From: an uncultured beta proteobacterium
GTDB lineage: Bacteria > Pseudomonadota > Gammaproteobacteria > Burkholderiales > Burkholderiaceae_C
NCBI GenBank assembly: GCA_903928635.1
Contig: CAIYRQ010000194.1
Coordinates: 1 to 37,039 of the forward strand
Reading direction: 5' to 3'
DNA: 37,039 nucleotides
Part shown: piece by piece, positions 24,620 to 32,820 of the stretch
How the letters are laid out: every line of letters begins with the position of its first letter
How positions within the stretch are numbered: position 1 is the stretch's first letter
Made by a program: the position numbers and the translations under genes
Notes under the pieces: model-generated
The model's database searches: none
What the model was told of the DNA's origin: nothing
The model's input: the letters and a program-made list of their open reading frames with translations, nothing else

Positions 24620-25863
24620 ACCAGGGCTATTACGCCAGCCCCTGGCCGGGCGAGGATGGCGGCCCCGCGCGGATGCAGGTGGCGCCAGGCGCGTCCGCTT
24701 TGTCGCTGCAGGCCGGTGAACGTCTGCAGTGCACCACGCGCGACACGGTGCTCTCCACCATGACGGTCCTGGGTGATCCGGGTGAGGTGTACCTGCTGAC
24801 CCATTCGGCCTTGCGCGCGCATCTGGGCATGGCCACCACATCGTGCGTGGAGCGCATCGACCCGCACACCTTGCAAGCCCGGCAAAGCTCCAAGCGCTTG
24901 CCCGGCGGCCCCATGTGGCCCGGCGGCATGGCCATTCACCGCAATGGCGATATTTACGTGGTGTACGGCCGTTATGCGCATCGGCTGGACAGAGCCTGCG
25001 GTCTGAAGGCGTCGTTTCAATTACCGCTGAACCTGGCCTACAACTCGTTTGTGATTTTGGACAACGGGCGCATCGTCACCAAGAATCTCTCGGACACGGT
25101 GCCTGCCATGCTCACGGTGCTCGATGCCGACTCCCTGCAACCGGTCTGCGCGGGCCTGGTGTGCCCCGAGCCATCGATCGCGCGCTTGAGTGCAGTGGGC
25201 AACACGGTCTATGTGGTGGGCGTACGCAGCATTTTTCGCTACCACTGGGACGAAGCCGCGCAGACGCTAAAGCTTGACGTGGACTGGTCGTGGGACTATG
25301 TCGGAACCACCGCGCAAACCTACGGGTGGGATGCCGTCATCGACGGCCACAACGCCTGGTTCATGGACAACGGCTTGCATCGCTACCGCATCAATATGCG
25401 CCGCGCAGGCGTGCGGCAAACGCCCAACCGATTGCTGCGCGTCTCATTGCTCAATGCCGCTGACCATGGCGCACTGGAGGTCAGTGGTCTGCGCGGTGGC
25501 AGCATCACCAACCCTCCGTTGGTGGACTTGCAGCGGCGCATTGTGGTCGGGTTTGACTCGGCCAACAGCGTGCTGTGTGCTTGGCGCATTCAAGACGACC
25601 AAAGCCTCACCCTGCTGTGGCGCAAAGACCCTTTCGGCGCGGCCAGCCATTTGCTGCTGTATCCCAGCAATGGCGAACTGGTGGTCAATGACTACCGTCG
25701 CTTTGGCGAAGAGGTGGTGGTGCTGGATATCGAAACCGGTCAGGAGCGCGCGCGGGTGCGCAGTGGCGGGCTGACGCAAGGCGTGGTATTTCCCAGCGTG
25801 GGCTGGGAGCGGGATCTTTACTGGTGTTCTATGGGCCGCATCGCGCGGATATTTGCTGCATGA
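24616..25863 (+). CDS. Unknown protein, possible beta-propeller
   Basis: I do not recognise a named family in this 415-residue protein. It has no signal peptide or membrane segment. Repeated strand-like units (GGMAIHRNGDIYVVYGRYAHRL, YNSFVILDNGRIVTKNLS, GNTVYVVGVRSIFRYHW, NGELVVNDYRRFGEEVVVLD) alternate hydrophobic strands with Asn-Gly or Asp-Gly turns, as in SMP-30/gluconolactonase or quinoprotein-like propellers. It starts at an ATG overlapping the sulfatase 2 stop (ATGA) and ends overlapping the monooxygenase start (ATGA), so it is produced with them. Conserved role by context only: a lactonase after the Baeyer-Villiger step is an attractive but untested idea. Confidence 0.7.
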   Translation: MNQGYYASPWPGEDGGPARMQVAPGASALSLQAGERLQCTTRDTVLSTMTVLGDPGEVYLLTHSALRAHLGMATTSCVERIDPHTLQARQSSKRLPGGPMWPGGMAIHRNGDIYVVYGRYAHRLDRACGLKASFQLPLNLAYNSFVILDNGRIVTKNLSDTVPAMLTVLDADSLQPVCAGLVCPEPSIARLSAVGNTVYVVGVRSIFRYHWDEAAQTLKLDVDWSWDYVGTTAQTYGWDAVIDGHNAWFMDNGLHRYRINMRRAGVRQTPNRLLRVSLLNAADHGALEVSGLRGGSITNPPLVDLQRRIVVGFDSANSVLCAWRIQDDQSLTLLWRKDPFGAASHLLLYPSNGELVVNDYRRFGEEVVVLDIETGQERARVRSGGLTQGVVFPSVGWERDLYWCSMGRIARIFAA

Positions 25864-27323
25864 CAAAGGAACATTTCGATACCTTGATCGTGGGTGCAGG
25901 TCTCTCGGGCATTGGCAGCGCGGTGCATTTGGGCAAGCGCTGCCCCGGCCAGAGCTTCGCGATTTTGGAAGGCAGAGCCCGCCTGGGTGGCACCTGGGAT
26001 TTGTTTCGCTACCCCGGCGTGCGCTCCGACTCTGATATGTACACCCTGGGCTACAGCTTCAAGCCCTGGACGGCGGGGGAGGCGATTGCCGACGGCGCAT
26101 CGATCTTGCAGTACATCCAAGACACAGCGCAGGAACACGGGCTTCTGCCACATATCCGGTTCGAACACCGGGTGACCGGCGCGGCATGGTCCAGCGCGCA
26201 GTCACTTTGGACGCTGACCGTACAAACAGGTGCAGACCCGGAGCCGGTGCACATGACCTGCCGCTTTTTGTTGGTGTGCAGTGGCTATTACAACTACGCC
26301 CACGGCTACACCCCTGCTTTTGCGGGGCAAGACCAGTTTGCCGGGCACCTGGTCCATCCGCAGGACTGGCCGCAGGACTTGAATTACCGCGGTAAACGTG
26401 TGGTGGTCATCGGCAGCGGTGCGACCGCCATGACGCTGGTGCCCGCCATGGCGAAAGACGCGGCCCATGTCACCATGCTGCAGCGCTCGCCCACCTATGT
26501 GGTGGCGCGACCGCGCAGCGATGCCATCGCCAACGGCCTGCGTCGCCTTTTGCCGACTGGCTTGGCCTATGGGCTCACGCGCTGGAAAAACGTGCTGCTG
26601 GGCTTGTTGTTCTTTCGTCTGGCCAAAGGTCGCCCCGAGCAGTTCAAAGAAGGCATTGTCAAGGCGGCAGCCGCGGCCTTACCGTCTCACTTTGATGTGG
26701 GAACCCACTTCAATCCCCGCTACAAACCTTGGGACCAGCGCCTGTGTCTGGTGCCCGATGGCGACTTGTTTGCCGTCATCCGCAGCGGCCAGGCCGACGT
26801 GGTGACTGACACGGTGGCGGGGTTTGAGCCCACCGGCATTCGCCTGGGATCGGGTGCGCTGCTGCAGGCTGATGTGGTGGTGACAGCCACAGGCCTGGAT
26901 TTGCTGGGTTTTGGTGGCATGGCCCTTCGCGTCGATGGCAAGACGGTCGATATTGCCAAGTCCATGAGCTACAAAGGCATGATGCTTTCCGGCGTGCCCA
27001 ACATGGCGTATGTGATTGGCTACACCAATGCGTCCTGGACGCTCAAAAGTGATCTGACCGGTGCCTTTGTCTGCCGTGTCCTGCGCCATATGCATCGCAC
27101 TGGCAGCCGCGTCTGCATGCCCGCTTTACCTGCAAGCGGTGTGCTGCCACAGCCTTGGGTGGACTTCAGTTCGGGCTATATCCAGCGCTCGCTGGACCAG
27201 TTTCCGCAGCAGGGCAGCAGCACGCCCTGGCGCTTGAACCAAAACTATTTGCACGATCTGTTGGACCTGCGTTTTCGGCCTTTGGCAGACGGCGTGTTGC
27301 AGTTTTCCAAAGGTGCAGATTAA
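25860..27323 (+). CDS. Flavin-dependent monooxygenase, Baeyer-Villiger/EthA-like
   Basis: This 487-residue class B flavoprotein probably inserts oxygen next to a ketone using NADPH and FAD. The FAD Rossmann motif is VGAGLSG (11-17), followed by LGGTWDLFRYPGVRSD (42-57). The Baeyer-Villiger fingerprint FxGxxxHxxxWP is matched at FAGHLVHPQDWP (160-171). The NADPH Rossmann motif is VVVIGSGATA (181-190). Length and the RYPGVRSDSDMYTLGY segment resemble EthA-type enzymes. The frame opens earlier (25824), but the ATG at 25860 in an ATGA overlap begins exactly at the FAD domain. It is the last gene of the sulfatase 2 operon. The substrate is unknown; EthA relatives accept bulky hydrophobic ketones. 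Confidence 0.9.
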   Translation: MTKEHFDTLIVGAGLSGIGSAVHLGKRCPGQSFAILEGRARLGGTWDLFRYPGVRSDSDMYTLGYSFKPWTAGEAIADGASILQYIQDTAQEHGLLPHIRFEHRVTGAAWSSAQSLWTLTVQTGADPEPVHMTCRFLLVCSGYYNYAHGYTPAFAGQDQFAGHLVHPQDWPQDLNYRGKRVVVIGSGATAMTLVPAMAKDAAHVTMLQRSPTYVVARPRSDAIANGLRRLLPTGLAYGLTRWKNVLLGLLFFRLAKGRPEQFKEGIVKAAAAALPSHFDVGTHFNPRYKPWDQRLCLVPDGDLFAVIRSGQADVVTDTVAGFEPTGIRLGSGALLQADVVVTATGLDLLGFGGMALRVDGKTVDIAKSMSYKGMMLSGVPNMAYVIGYTNASWTLKSDLTGAFVCRVLRHMHRTGSRVCMPALPASGVLPQPWVDFSSGYIQRSLDQFPQQGSSTPWRLNQNYLHDLLDLRFRPLADGVLQFSKGAD

Positions 27324-27405
27324 GTTTCCCAGGGGGACTGTCGCGGCTGCTACAAGCGCGGTCGCCGACCCGAAGCAGCAGGATCCGCAGGGTCGCTACA
27401 ATCCC

Positions 27406-27429
27406 AAAAAAGCACGATCGTTCTTTTTT
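27406..27429. promoter_or_regulatory. 24-bp near-perfect palindrome upstream of etfBA (candidate TetR-type operator)
   Basis: Eleven of twelve base pairs are symmetric around ACGATCGT (27414-27421), flanked by AAAAAAG on the left and CTTTTTT on the right. A TACAAT box at 27397-27402 places a transcription start inside the palindrome. The 222-bp gap holds no other gene. A repressor operator is more likely than a terminator, because the stem is AT-rich and no loop remains in a perfect dyad. Confidence 0.5.
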
Positions 27430-27545
27430 CCTGGATGCTGTTTTCAGCGCTAGCAATCGGTGGGTCGCCTAGAATCGCAGATTGACGTGCACGTAAGGTG
27501 CTGCGGTGCCGAAATGCCTATTTTTTAATCTTTGGAGTGGTCGAT

Positions 27546-28295
27546 ATGAAAGTTCTGGTCCCGGTGAAGCGCGTGGTGGATTACAACGTCAAAGTACGCG
27601 TCAAGTCTGACGGCAGCGGCGTCGATATTGCCAACGTCAAGATGAGCATGAACCCATTCGATGAAATCGCCATTGAAGAGGCCGTGCGTCTGCGCGAAAA
27701 AGGCGTGGCCACCGAAGTCATCGCCGTTTCCTGCGGCGTGGCCCAGTGTTCCGAGACCCTGCGCACCGCCATGGCCATTGGTGCTGACCGTGCCATCCTG
27801 GTAGAGACCTCCGAAGAACTCCAACCCCTGGCCGTGGCCAAATTGCTCAAGGCCCTGATGGACAAAGAGCAACCCGGCCTGGTGATTCTGGGCAAGCAAG
27901 CCATTGACGACGACTGCAACCAAACCGGTCAAATGCTCGCAGCCCTGAGCGACCGGCCCCAAGCCACCTTCGCCAGCAAGGTCGAAGTCGCCGATGGCCA
28001 AGCCCAAGTAACCCGCGAAGTGGACGGCGGCTCGGAAACTCTGAGCCTGACCTTGCCCGCCATCATCACCACCGACTTGCGTCTGAACGAGCCCCGCTAC
28101 GTGACCTTGCCCAACATCATGAAGGCCAAGAAAAAGCAGCTCGACACCATGAGCCCGGCCGACCTGGGTGTGGATGTCACCTCGCGCATCAAGACCCTCA
28201 AAGTGGTGGAGCCCGCAGCCCGCAGCGCCGGTATCAAAGTGGCCGATGTGGCTACGCTGGTCGACAAACTGCGCAATGACGCCAAAGTCATCTAA
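27546..28295 (+). CDS. etfB: Electron transfer flavoprotein beta subunit
   Basis: This 249-residue cytosolic beta subunit of the ETF heterodimer shuttles electrons from acyl-CoA dehydrogenases to ETF:ubiquinone oxidoreductase. It begins [20 protein letters not shown] and contains [26 protein letters not shown] and the adenine-nucleotide/FAD segment [19 protein letters not shown], all standard for bacterial EtfB. The ATG at 27546 has GGAG 9 nt upstream; an earlier in-frame start at 27498 is not supported. It is followed by etfA after 36 bp. The 222-bp region upstream carries a long palindrome, suggesting repressor control linked to fatty-acid or branched-chain acyl-CoA use. Confidence 0.96.
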   Translation: MKVLVPVKRVVDYNVKVRVKSDGSGVDIANVKMSMNPFDEIAIEEAVRLREKGVATEVIAVSCGVAQCSETLRTAMAIGADRAILVETSEELQPLAVAKLLKALMDKEQPGLVILGKQAIDDDCNQTGQMLAALSDRPQATFASKVEVADGQAQVTREVDGGSETLSLTLPAIITTDLRLNEPRYVTLPNIMKAKKKQLDTMSPADLGVDVTSRIKTLKVVEPAARSAGIKVADVATLVDKLRNDAKVI

Positions 28296-28331
28296 TCCGC
28301 ACCGCGCCACACGATTCAAAGGACACACACC

Positions 28332-29264
28332 ATGAGCTCACTCGTTATTGCTGAACACGACAACAGCAGCATCAAGCCTTCCACCCTGAACACCGTGACC
28401 GCTGCCGCCCAGTGCGGCGGTGATGTGCACGTGCTGGTCGCCGGCCACAACGCTGGCGCCGCTGCCGCTGCCGCTGCGCAAATCGCAGGCGTCTCCAAAG
28501 TCATCCATGTCGAAGGCGCAGGCTTTGGCCACGGCCTGGCGGAAAACATCGGCGCCCAAGTGGTGGCCCTTGCCTCTGGCTACAGCCACCTGCTGTTCCC
28601 CGCCACTGCGTTTGGCAAAAACATTGCTCCCCGCGTAGCTGCCAAGCTGGACGTGGCGCAAGTCTCCGACATCACCAAGGTCGATAGCCCCGATACCTTT
28701 GAGCGCCCCATTTATGCCGGTAACGCCATTGCCACCGTGCAAAGCACCGACGCGATCAAAGTGATCACCGTGCGTACCACCGGTTTCGACGCTGCAGCCA
28801 GCACCGGCGGCAGCGCCAGCGTGGAGACCCCCGCTGCGGCTGGTGCGAGCGCCGACGTGCAGTTCCTGGGCTCGGAAATTGCCCGCAATGACCGCCCCGA
28901 GTTGACCGCCGCCAAAATCATCGTCTCTGGCGGACGTGCTTTGGGTTCCAGCGAAAAGTTCATGGAAGTCATGACCCCGCTGGCCGACAAGCTCGGTGCC
29001 GCCATGGGTGCAAGCCGCGCCGCAGTGGATGCGGGCTACGCGCCCAACGACTGGCAAGTGGGCCAAACCGGCAAGATCGTGGCGCCCCAGCTGTATGTCG
29101 CCTGTGGCATCAGCGGTGCGATTCAGCATTTGGCCGGTATGAAAGACAGCAAGGTGATCGTGGCGATCAACAAAGACGCCGAAGCGCCCATCTTCAGCGT
29201 GGCCGATTACGGGCTGGAGGCGGACTTGTTCGTCGCCGTCCCCGATCTTGTGGCCGCGCTCTGA
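28332..29264 (+). CDS. etfA: Electron transfer flavoprotein alpha subunit
   Basis: This 310-residue partner of EtfB carries most of the FAD-binding site. The N-terminal domain starts SSLVIAEHDNSSIKPSTLNT. The C-terminal FAD domain shows SGGRALGSSEKFMEVM, GASRAAVDAGYAPNDWQVGQTGK, and the ETF-alpha signature LYVACGISGAIQHLAGMKDS with VAINKDAEAPIFSVADYGLEAD. The length is as expected. AGGA lies shortly before the ATG. The pair is followed by a strong intrinsic terminator at 29275, so etfBA forms its own transcript although an acyl-CoA dehydrogenase lies just downstream. Confidence 0.96.
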   Translation: MSSLVIAEHDNSSIKPSTLNTVTAAAQCGGDVHVLVAGHNAGAAAAAAAQIAGVSKVIHVEGAGFGHGLAENIGAQVVALASGYSHLLFPATAFGKNIAPRVAAKLDVAQVSDITKVDSPDTFERPIYAGNAIATVQSTDAIKVITVRTTGFDAAASTGGSASVETPAAAGASADVQFLGSEIARNDRPELTAAKIIVSGGRALGSSEKFMEVMTPLADKLGAAMGASRAAVDAGYAPNDWQVGQTGKIVAPQLYVACGISGAIQHLAGMKDSKVIVAINKDAEAPIFSVADYGLEADLFVAVPDLVAAL

Positions 29265-29274
29265 TCCTCCCCTG

Positions 29275-29304
29275 AAAAAAGGCACCCTGCGCGGTGCCTT
29301 TTTT
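29275..29304 (+). terminator. Rho-independent terminator after etfBA
   Basis: A perfect 12-bp stem, AAAAAAGGCACC (29275-29286) with GGTGCCTTTTTT (29293-29304), has a 6-nt loop CTGCGC and ends in six T. It starts 11 nt after the etfA stop. The A-tract and T-tract make it potentially bidirectional. Confidence 0.93.
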
Positions 29305-29360
29305 GTGCCCACTGCGGCACACCCGTTTTCGTTTTTTCTGTTTCCCTTTGGAAGTCTGCC

Positions 29361-31151
29361 ATGAGCTATATCGCCCCCGTCAAAGACATGCTGTTCAACA
29401 TCGAGCACCTGGCCCGCATCGACCAGATTGCGCAATTGCCTGGTTTTGAAGACGCAGACCTGGATACCGCCCAGGCGGTGCTCGAAGAGGCGGCCAAGTT
29501 CAACGAAGGCGTGTTGTCCCCTCTGAACTGGGCGGGCGACCAAAACCCCACCAGTTGGAAGGATGGCGTGGTCACCGCAACCCCTGGCTTCAAAGAAGCT
29601 TTTAAGCAGTTTGCCGAAGGCGGCTGGCAGGGCTTGCAGCATCCCACCGCCTTTGGTGGTCAGGGCCTGCCCAAGACCATTGGCTCGGTCTGTGGCGAGA
29701 TGCAAAACTCCGCCAACATGAGCTTTGCGCTGTGCCCGCTGCTCAGCGACGGTGCGATTGAGGCGCTCCTCACCGCAGGCTCGGACGAGCTCAAAGCCAC
29801 CTACCTGGAAAAGCTGGTCAGCGGCGAATGGACCGGCACCATGAACCTGACCGAGCCCCAGGCCGGCAGCGACCTCGCCATGGTCCGTACCCGCGCCGAG
29901 CCGCAGCCCGACGGCACCTACAAGGTGTTCGGTACCAAGATTTACATCACCTGGGGCGAGCACGACATGGCGGACAACATCGTCCACCTCGTGTTGGCCC
30001 GCGTGCAAGGTGCGCCTGAAGGCGTCAAAGGCATCAGCCTGTTTGTGGTGCCCAAGTTCATGGTCAATGGTGACGGATCGCTGGGTGCGCGCAACGATGT
30101 GCACTGCGTCAGCATTGAGCACAAGATGGGTATCAAAGCCAGCGCCACCGCCGTCTTGCAATACGGCGATCACGGCGGTGCTGTTGGGTTCTTGGTGGGC
30201 CAAGAAAATCGCGGTTTGGAATACATGTTCATCATGATGAACGCTGCACGCTACGGCGTGGGGGTGCAAGGCATTGCCATTGCCGAACGCGCTTACCAAA
30301 AAGCCGCCAGCTTTGCGCGTGAGCGGGTGCAAAGCCGTCCGGTGGACGGTTCTATGAACAGCAGCGCGCCCATCATCCACCACCCCGATGTGCGCCGTAT
30401 GCTCATGACCATGCGCGCCTATGTGCAAGGGTGCCGCGCGCTGGCCAGTGTGGCGGCGTCCGCGTTCGACGTGGCGCACCACCACCCTGATGCAGCGACG
30501 CGCAAAGAGCACCAGACGTTTTACGAATTCATGGTGCCGCTGGTCAAAGGCTACAGCACCGAGATGAGCCTGGAAGTCACCTCGATGGCGGTACAAGTGC
30601 ATGGCGGCATGGGCTTTATCGAAGAAACCGGTGTGGCCCAGTACTACCGCGACGCCAAGATTTTGACCATTTACGAAGGCACGACTGCCATCCAGGCCAA
30701 CGACCTGGTGGGGCGCAAGACCTCGCGCGACGGCGGCCAGGCGGCCAAAGGCATTGCCGCGCAAATAGCGGTGACTGTGGCGGACCTGCGCGCCAGCGGC
30801 ACGCCAGATGCCATCGCCGTGGCGAACCGTTTGGATGCTGCCCGCGCTGCATTGGTGGAGGTCATTGATTTTGTGGCCGGCAATACCAAGGCCAGCCCCA
30901 ACGCCGTGTTCTCAGGCAGCGTGCCCTACCTCATGCTTGCCGGTAACGTGATGGCCGGCTGGCAAATGGGCCGTGCTTTGCTGGTAGCGCAGCAGGAGCT
31001 GGCCGAGGGGAAAGATGCCGCATTTATGCAAGCCAAATTGGTGACAGCGCGTTTTTATGCCGACCATATACTGACCAAGGCGCAGGGCCTGCGCGACAGC
31101 ATCGTCGACGGTGCCGACAGCGTGACCGCGCTGGCGCTGGACGCGTTTTAA
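29361..31151 (+). CDS. Acyl-CoA dehydrogenase, DmdC-type with C-terminal extension
   Basis: This 596-residue flavoenzyme introduces a trans-2 double bond into an acyl-CoA and passes electrons to ETF. The N-terminal extension (SYIAPVKDMLFNIEHLARID) is typical of the long DmdC/FadE-like subgroup. The core has GEWTGTMNLTEPQAGSDLAMVRTRA (FAD/acyl binding), KIYITWGEHDMADNIVHLVLAR and VHGGMGFIEETGVAQYYRDAKILTIYEGTTAIQANDLVGRK, in which the YEGTT element is near the catalytic Glu. A C-terminal acyl-CoA dehydrogenase domain follows. It is separated from etfBA by a terminator, and nitronate monooxygenase follows 24 bp after its stop. Members act on methylmercaptopropionyl-CoA or medium/long acyl-CoAs; which applies is not visible. 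Confidence 0.93.
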   Translation: MSYIAPVKDMLFNIEHLARIDQIAQLPGFEDADLDTAQAVLEEAAKFNEGVLSPLNWAGDQNPTSWKDGVVTATPGFKEAFKQFAEGGWQGLQHPTAFGGQGLPKTIGSVCGEMQNSANMSFALCPLLSDGAIEALLTAGSDELKATYLEKLVSGEWTGTMNLTEPQAGSDLAMVRTRAEPQPDGTYKVFGTKIYITWGEHDMADNIVHLVLARVQGAPEGVKGISLFVVPKFMVNGDGSLGARNDVHCVSIEHKMGIKASATAVLQYGDHGGAVGFLVGQENRGLEYMFIMMNAARYGVGVQGIAIAERAYQKAASFARERVQSRPVDGSMNSSAPIIHHPDVRRMLMTMRAYVQGCRALASVAASAFDVAHHHPDAATRKEHQTFYEFMVPLVKGYSTEMSLEVTSMAVQVHGGMGFIEETGVAQYYRDAKILTIYEGTTAIQANDLVGRKTSRDGGQAAKGIAAQIAVTVADLRASGTPDAIAVANRLDAARAALVEVIDFVAGNTKASPNAVFSGSVPYLMLAGNVMAGWQMGRALLVAQQELAEGKDAAFMQAKLVTARFYADHILTKAQGLRDSIVDGADSVTALALDAF

Positions 31152-31175
31152 TTTTTACTTCACTCGTAATTGCTT

Positions 31176-32126
31176 ATGTCCAAACTTCCCGCAGCGCTCG
31201 CGCACTTGCCCTTTCCGGTCATTGGCTCGCCCCTGTTCATCATCAGCACGCCCAAGCTCGTGATTGCCCAGTGCATCGCAGGCGTGGTGGGTTCTATGCC
31301 CGCGCTCAACGCCCGGCCTGCCGAGCAGCTCGAAGAGTGGCTGATTGAAATCACCGAAACCTTGGCCGCCTACAACAAAGCGCATCCCGACAAACCGGCG
31401 GCGCCCTTTGCCATCAACCAAATCGTGCACAAGAGCAATGACCGCCTTGAGCACGACATGGCCATGTGCGTGAAGTACAAAGTGCCCATCATCATCACCA
31501 GCCTGGGTGCACGCGAAGAAATCAACGAAGCCGCGCATTCCTATGGCGGTGTGGTGCTGCACGACGTGATCAACAACAAGCACGCCCACAAAGCCATTGA
31601 GAAGGGCGCCGACGGCCTGATTGCGGTGGCAGCAGGTGCCGGTGGCCACGCGGGCGAGAAGAGCCCGTTTGCTTTGATTCAAGAAATCCGCCAATGGTTT
31701 GACGGCCCCTTGGCCCTGAGCGGCTCCATCGCCTCCGGCGGCGCGGTACTGGCCGCGCAGGCCATGGGTGCGGACTTTGCCTATATCGGCTCCGCCTTCA
31801 TTGCCACCGAAGAAGCCCGTGCGGCCCAGGAATACAAAGAGTGCATCGTGAGCAGCAACTCGGACGATATCGTCTACAGCAACCTGTTCACCGGTGTGCA
31901 CGGCAACTACCTGGCGCCCAGCATCGTCAACGCCGGCATGGACCCGCACAACCTGCCCGAGAGCGACCCCAGCAAAATGAACTTTGGCGGCGACAAGAGC
32001 AAAGCCTGGAAAGACATTTGGGGCTGCGGCCAAGGCATTGGCGCGATCGACAAGATCCAAAGCGCGGGCGACTTTGTGGCCCAGCTCAAGCGCGAATACG
32101 CAAGCGCCAAGGCGCGGCTCGCCTAA
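31176..32126 (+). CDS. Nitronate monooxygenase / 2-nitropropane dioxygenase family protein
   Basis: This 316-residue FMN-dependent TIM-barrel enzyme oxidises alkyl nitronates or, in many family members, has another unassigned oxidoreductase role. It opens with LPFPVIGSPLFIISTPKLVIAQC, the FMN-site N-terminus, and continues with GADGLIAVAAGAGGHAGEKSP, where the His of GGHAG is the catalytic base of NMO. GPLALSGSIASGGAVLAAQAMGADFAYIGSAFIAT forms the phosphate-binding region. The ATG at 31176 is preferred over a TTG two codons earlier. It is co-directional with the acyl-CoA dehydrogenase 24 bp upstream. Such NMO-like genes commonly accompany acyl-CoA dehydrogenase genes in Burkholderiales, where a role in fatty-acid metabolism is suspected. 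Confidence 0.88.
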   Translation: MSKLPAALAHLPFPVIGSPLFIISTPKLVIAQCIAGVVGSMPALNARPAEQLEEWLIEITETLAAYNKAHPDKPAAPFAINQIVHKSNDRLEHDMAMCVKYKVPIIITSLGAREEINEAAHSYGGVVLHDVINNKHAHKAIEKGADGLIAVAAGAGGHAGEKSPFALIQEIRQWFDGPLALSGSIASGGAVLAAQAMGADFAYIGSAFIATEEARAAQEYKECIVSSNSDDIVYSNLFTGVHGNYLAPSIVNAGMDPHNLPESDPSKMNFGGDKSKAWKDIWGCGQGIGAIDKIQSAGDFVAQLKREYASAKARLA

Positions 32127-32138
32127 GTCTCTGCGCGT

Positions 32139-32801
32139 CTAGCGCTTTCCCTGACCAACACCCGGCCAGACTGGGTGTTTTTCCATCACCCTGGCAAAAC
32201 GAGGGGACGCCTCGAAGTCGGCCAACCACTGCACCAGCTGGCTCCAGGGCTGTGCAGCAAACCAGGCCTTGTCGGTGTGCGCAAACTGGCGAACAAAAGG
32301 CGCAATTGCCGCATCGGCCAGCCCGAAGTGAGCGCCGTTCAAAAAGCAAGTACGCGCAAGTCGATGCTGCAAATTCTCTAGAAATGCTCGCGCCAAGTCT
32401 CGGTGCGCAATGCCGTCGACGAGGCCATAGCGGTGCGGGTATTTGTAGCGGTCCAAGTGGTATTTAAAGTCGCCATCGTTGGCCGCAATCAGGGATTCAA
32501 GGTAGGAACTGCTTGCAGTATCTGCAGGCAGCCATGCTTCAGGGTCTTGACGGTCCAAGGCCCAGCGCATGATGTCCAGGCTTTCCTCGAGCACCAGGCC
32601 ATCGGGGAACTCCAACACGGGTACCGTGGCTTTTGGGGACACACGCAGCATCTCGGTAGGCTTGTTTTTGAGCTCCACCTCTCGGTGCTCCACCGCCTGG
32701 CCCGACACCAACAACGCCAGCCGCGCCCGCATGGCGTAGGGGCAGCGGCGAAAGGAATACAGGACGGGCAGGGTGAGGGGAAGGGCTTTAGCGGGGGTCA
32801 T
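32139..32801 (-). CDS. Glutathione S-transferase family protein
   Basis: This is a 220-residue cytosolic protein. The N-terminal thioredoxin-fold domain starts LPVLYSFRRCPYAMRARLAL (10-29) with a CPYA active-site-like motif. KATVPVLEF gives the cis-Pro and LEESLDIMRWAL the Glu-Ser glutathione-binding pair. The C-terminal helical domain includes the conserved FGLADAAIAPFVRQF. The Cys-Pro-Tyr-Ala site suggests omega/beta-like, possibly thiol-transferase, activity. The frame is open upstream to 33023, but the ATG at 32801 begins directly before the fold. It is the last gene of the minus-strand run from dnaK, 19 bp behind the adhesin-E-like gene, and its 3' end carries a terminator for the convergent gene. 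Confidence 0.9.
   Translation of the reverse strand: MTPAKALPLTLPVLYSFRRCPYAMRARLALLVSGQAVEHREVELKNKPTEMLRVSPKATVPVLEFPDGLVLEESLDIMRWALDRQDPEAWLPADTASSSYLESLIAANDGDFKYHLDRYKYPHRYGLVDGIAHRDLARAFLENLQHRLARTCFLNGAHFGLADAAIAPFVRQFAHTDKAWFAAQPWSQLVQWLADFEASPRFARVMEKHPVWPGVGQGKR
32157..32182 (+). terminator. Intrinsic terminator for the nitronate monooxygenase transcript, inside the 3' end of gst
   Basis: Stem AACACCC (32157-32163) with GGGTGTT (32173-32179), a 9-nt loop and a TTTTT run at 32178-32182. It begins 31 nt after the monooxygenase stop. It lies within the last codons of the convergent GST gene, so this sequence codes on one strand and terminates on the other. Confidence 0.7.
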
Positions 32802-32820
32802 CGAAAGCGCAGTGCGGTGC

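Noticed and set aside
16682-27323. Recent horizontal island (genomic island or transposon)
   Set aside because: No tRNA, integrase, transposase, flanking direct repeat or obvious base-composition break is visible; the cluster may be old or vertically inherited.
27406-27429. Terminator for the monooxygenase operon
   Set aside because: The dyad is AT-rich with no real loop and lies at a -10/+1 position for etfB; an operator explains it better, although a weak terminator role is not excluded.
28338-30764. 808-codon open frame on the minus strand across etfA, the intergenic terminator and the acyl-CoA dehydrogenase
   Set aside because: It is antisense to two well-recognised genes, crosses a strong terminator, has a low-complexity His/Gly/Ala-rich translation and shows no family; it is a GC-rich shadow frame.
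120-32126. DMSP catabolism suggested by an AcuI-like reductase and a DmdC-type dehydrogenase
   Set aside because: The genes are about 28 kb apart. No DmdA, DmdB, DmdD or Ddd lyase is present, and both families have general acyl-CoA roles in Burkholderiales.
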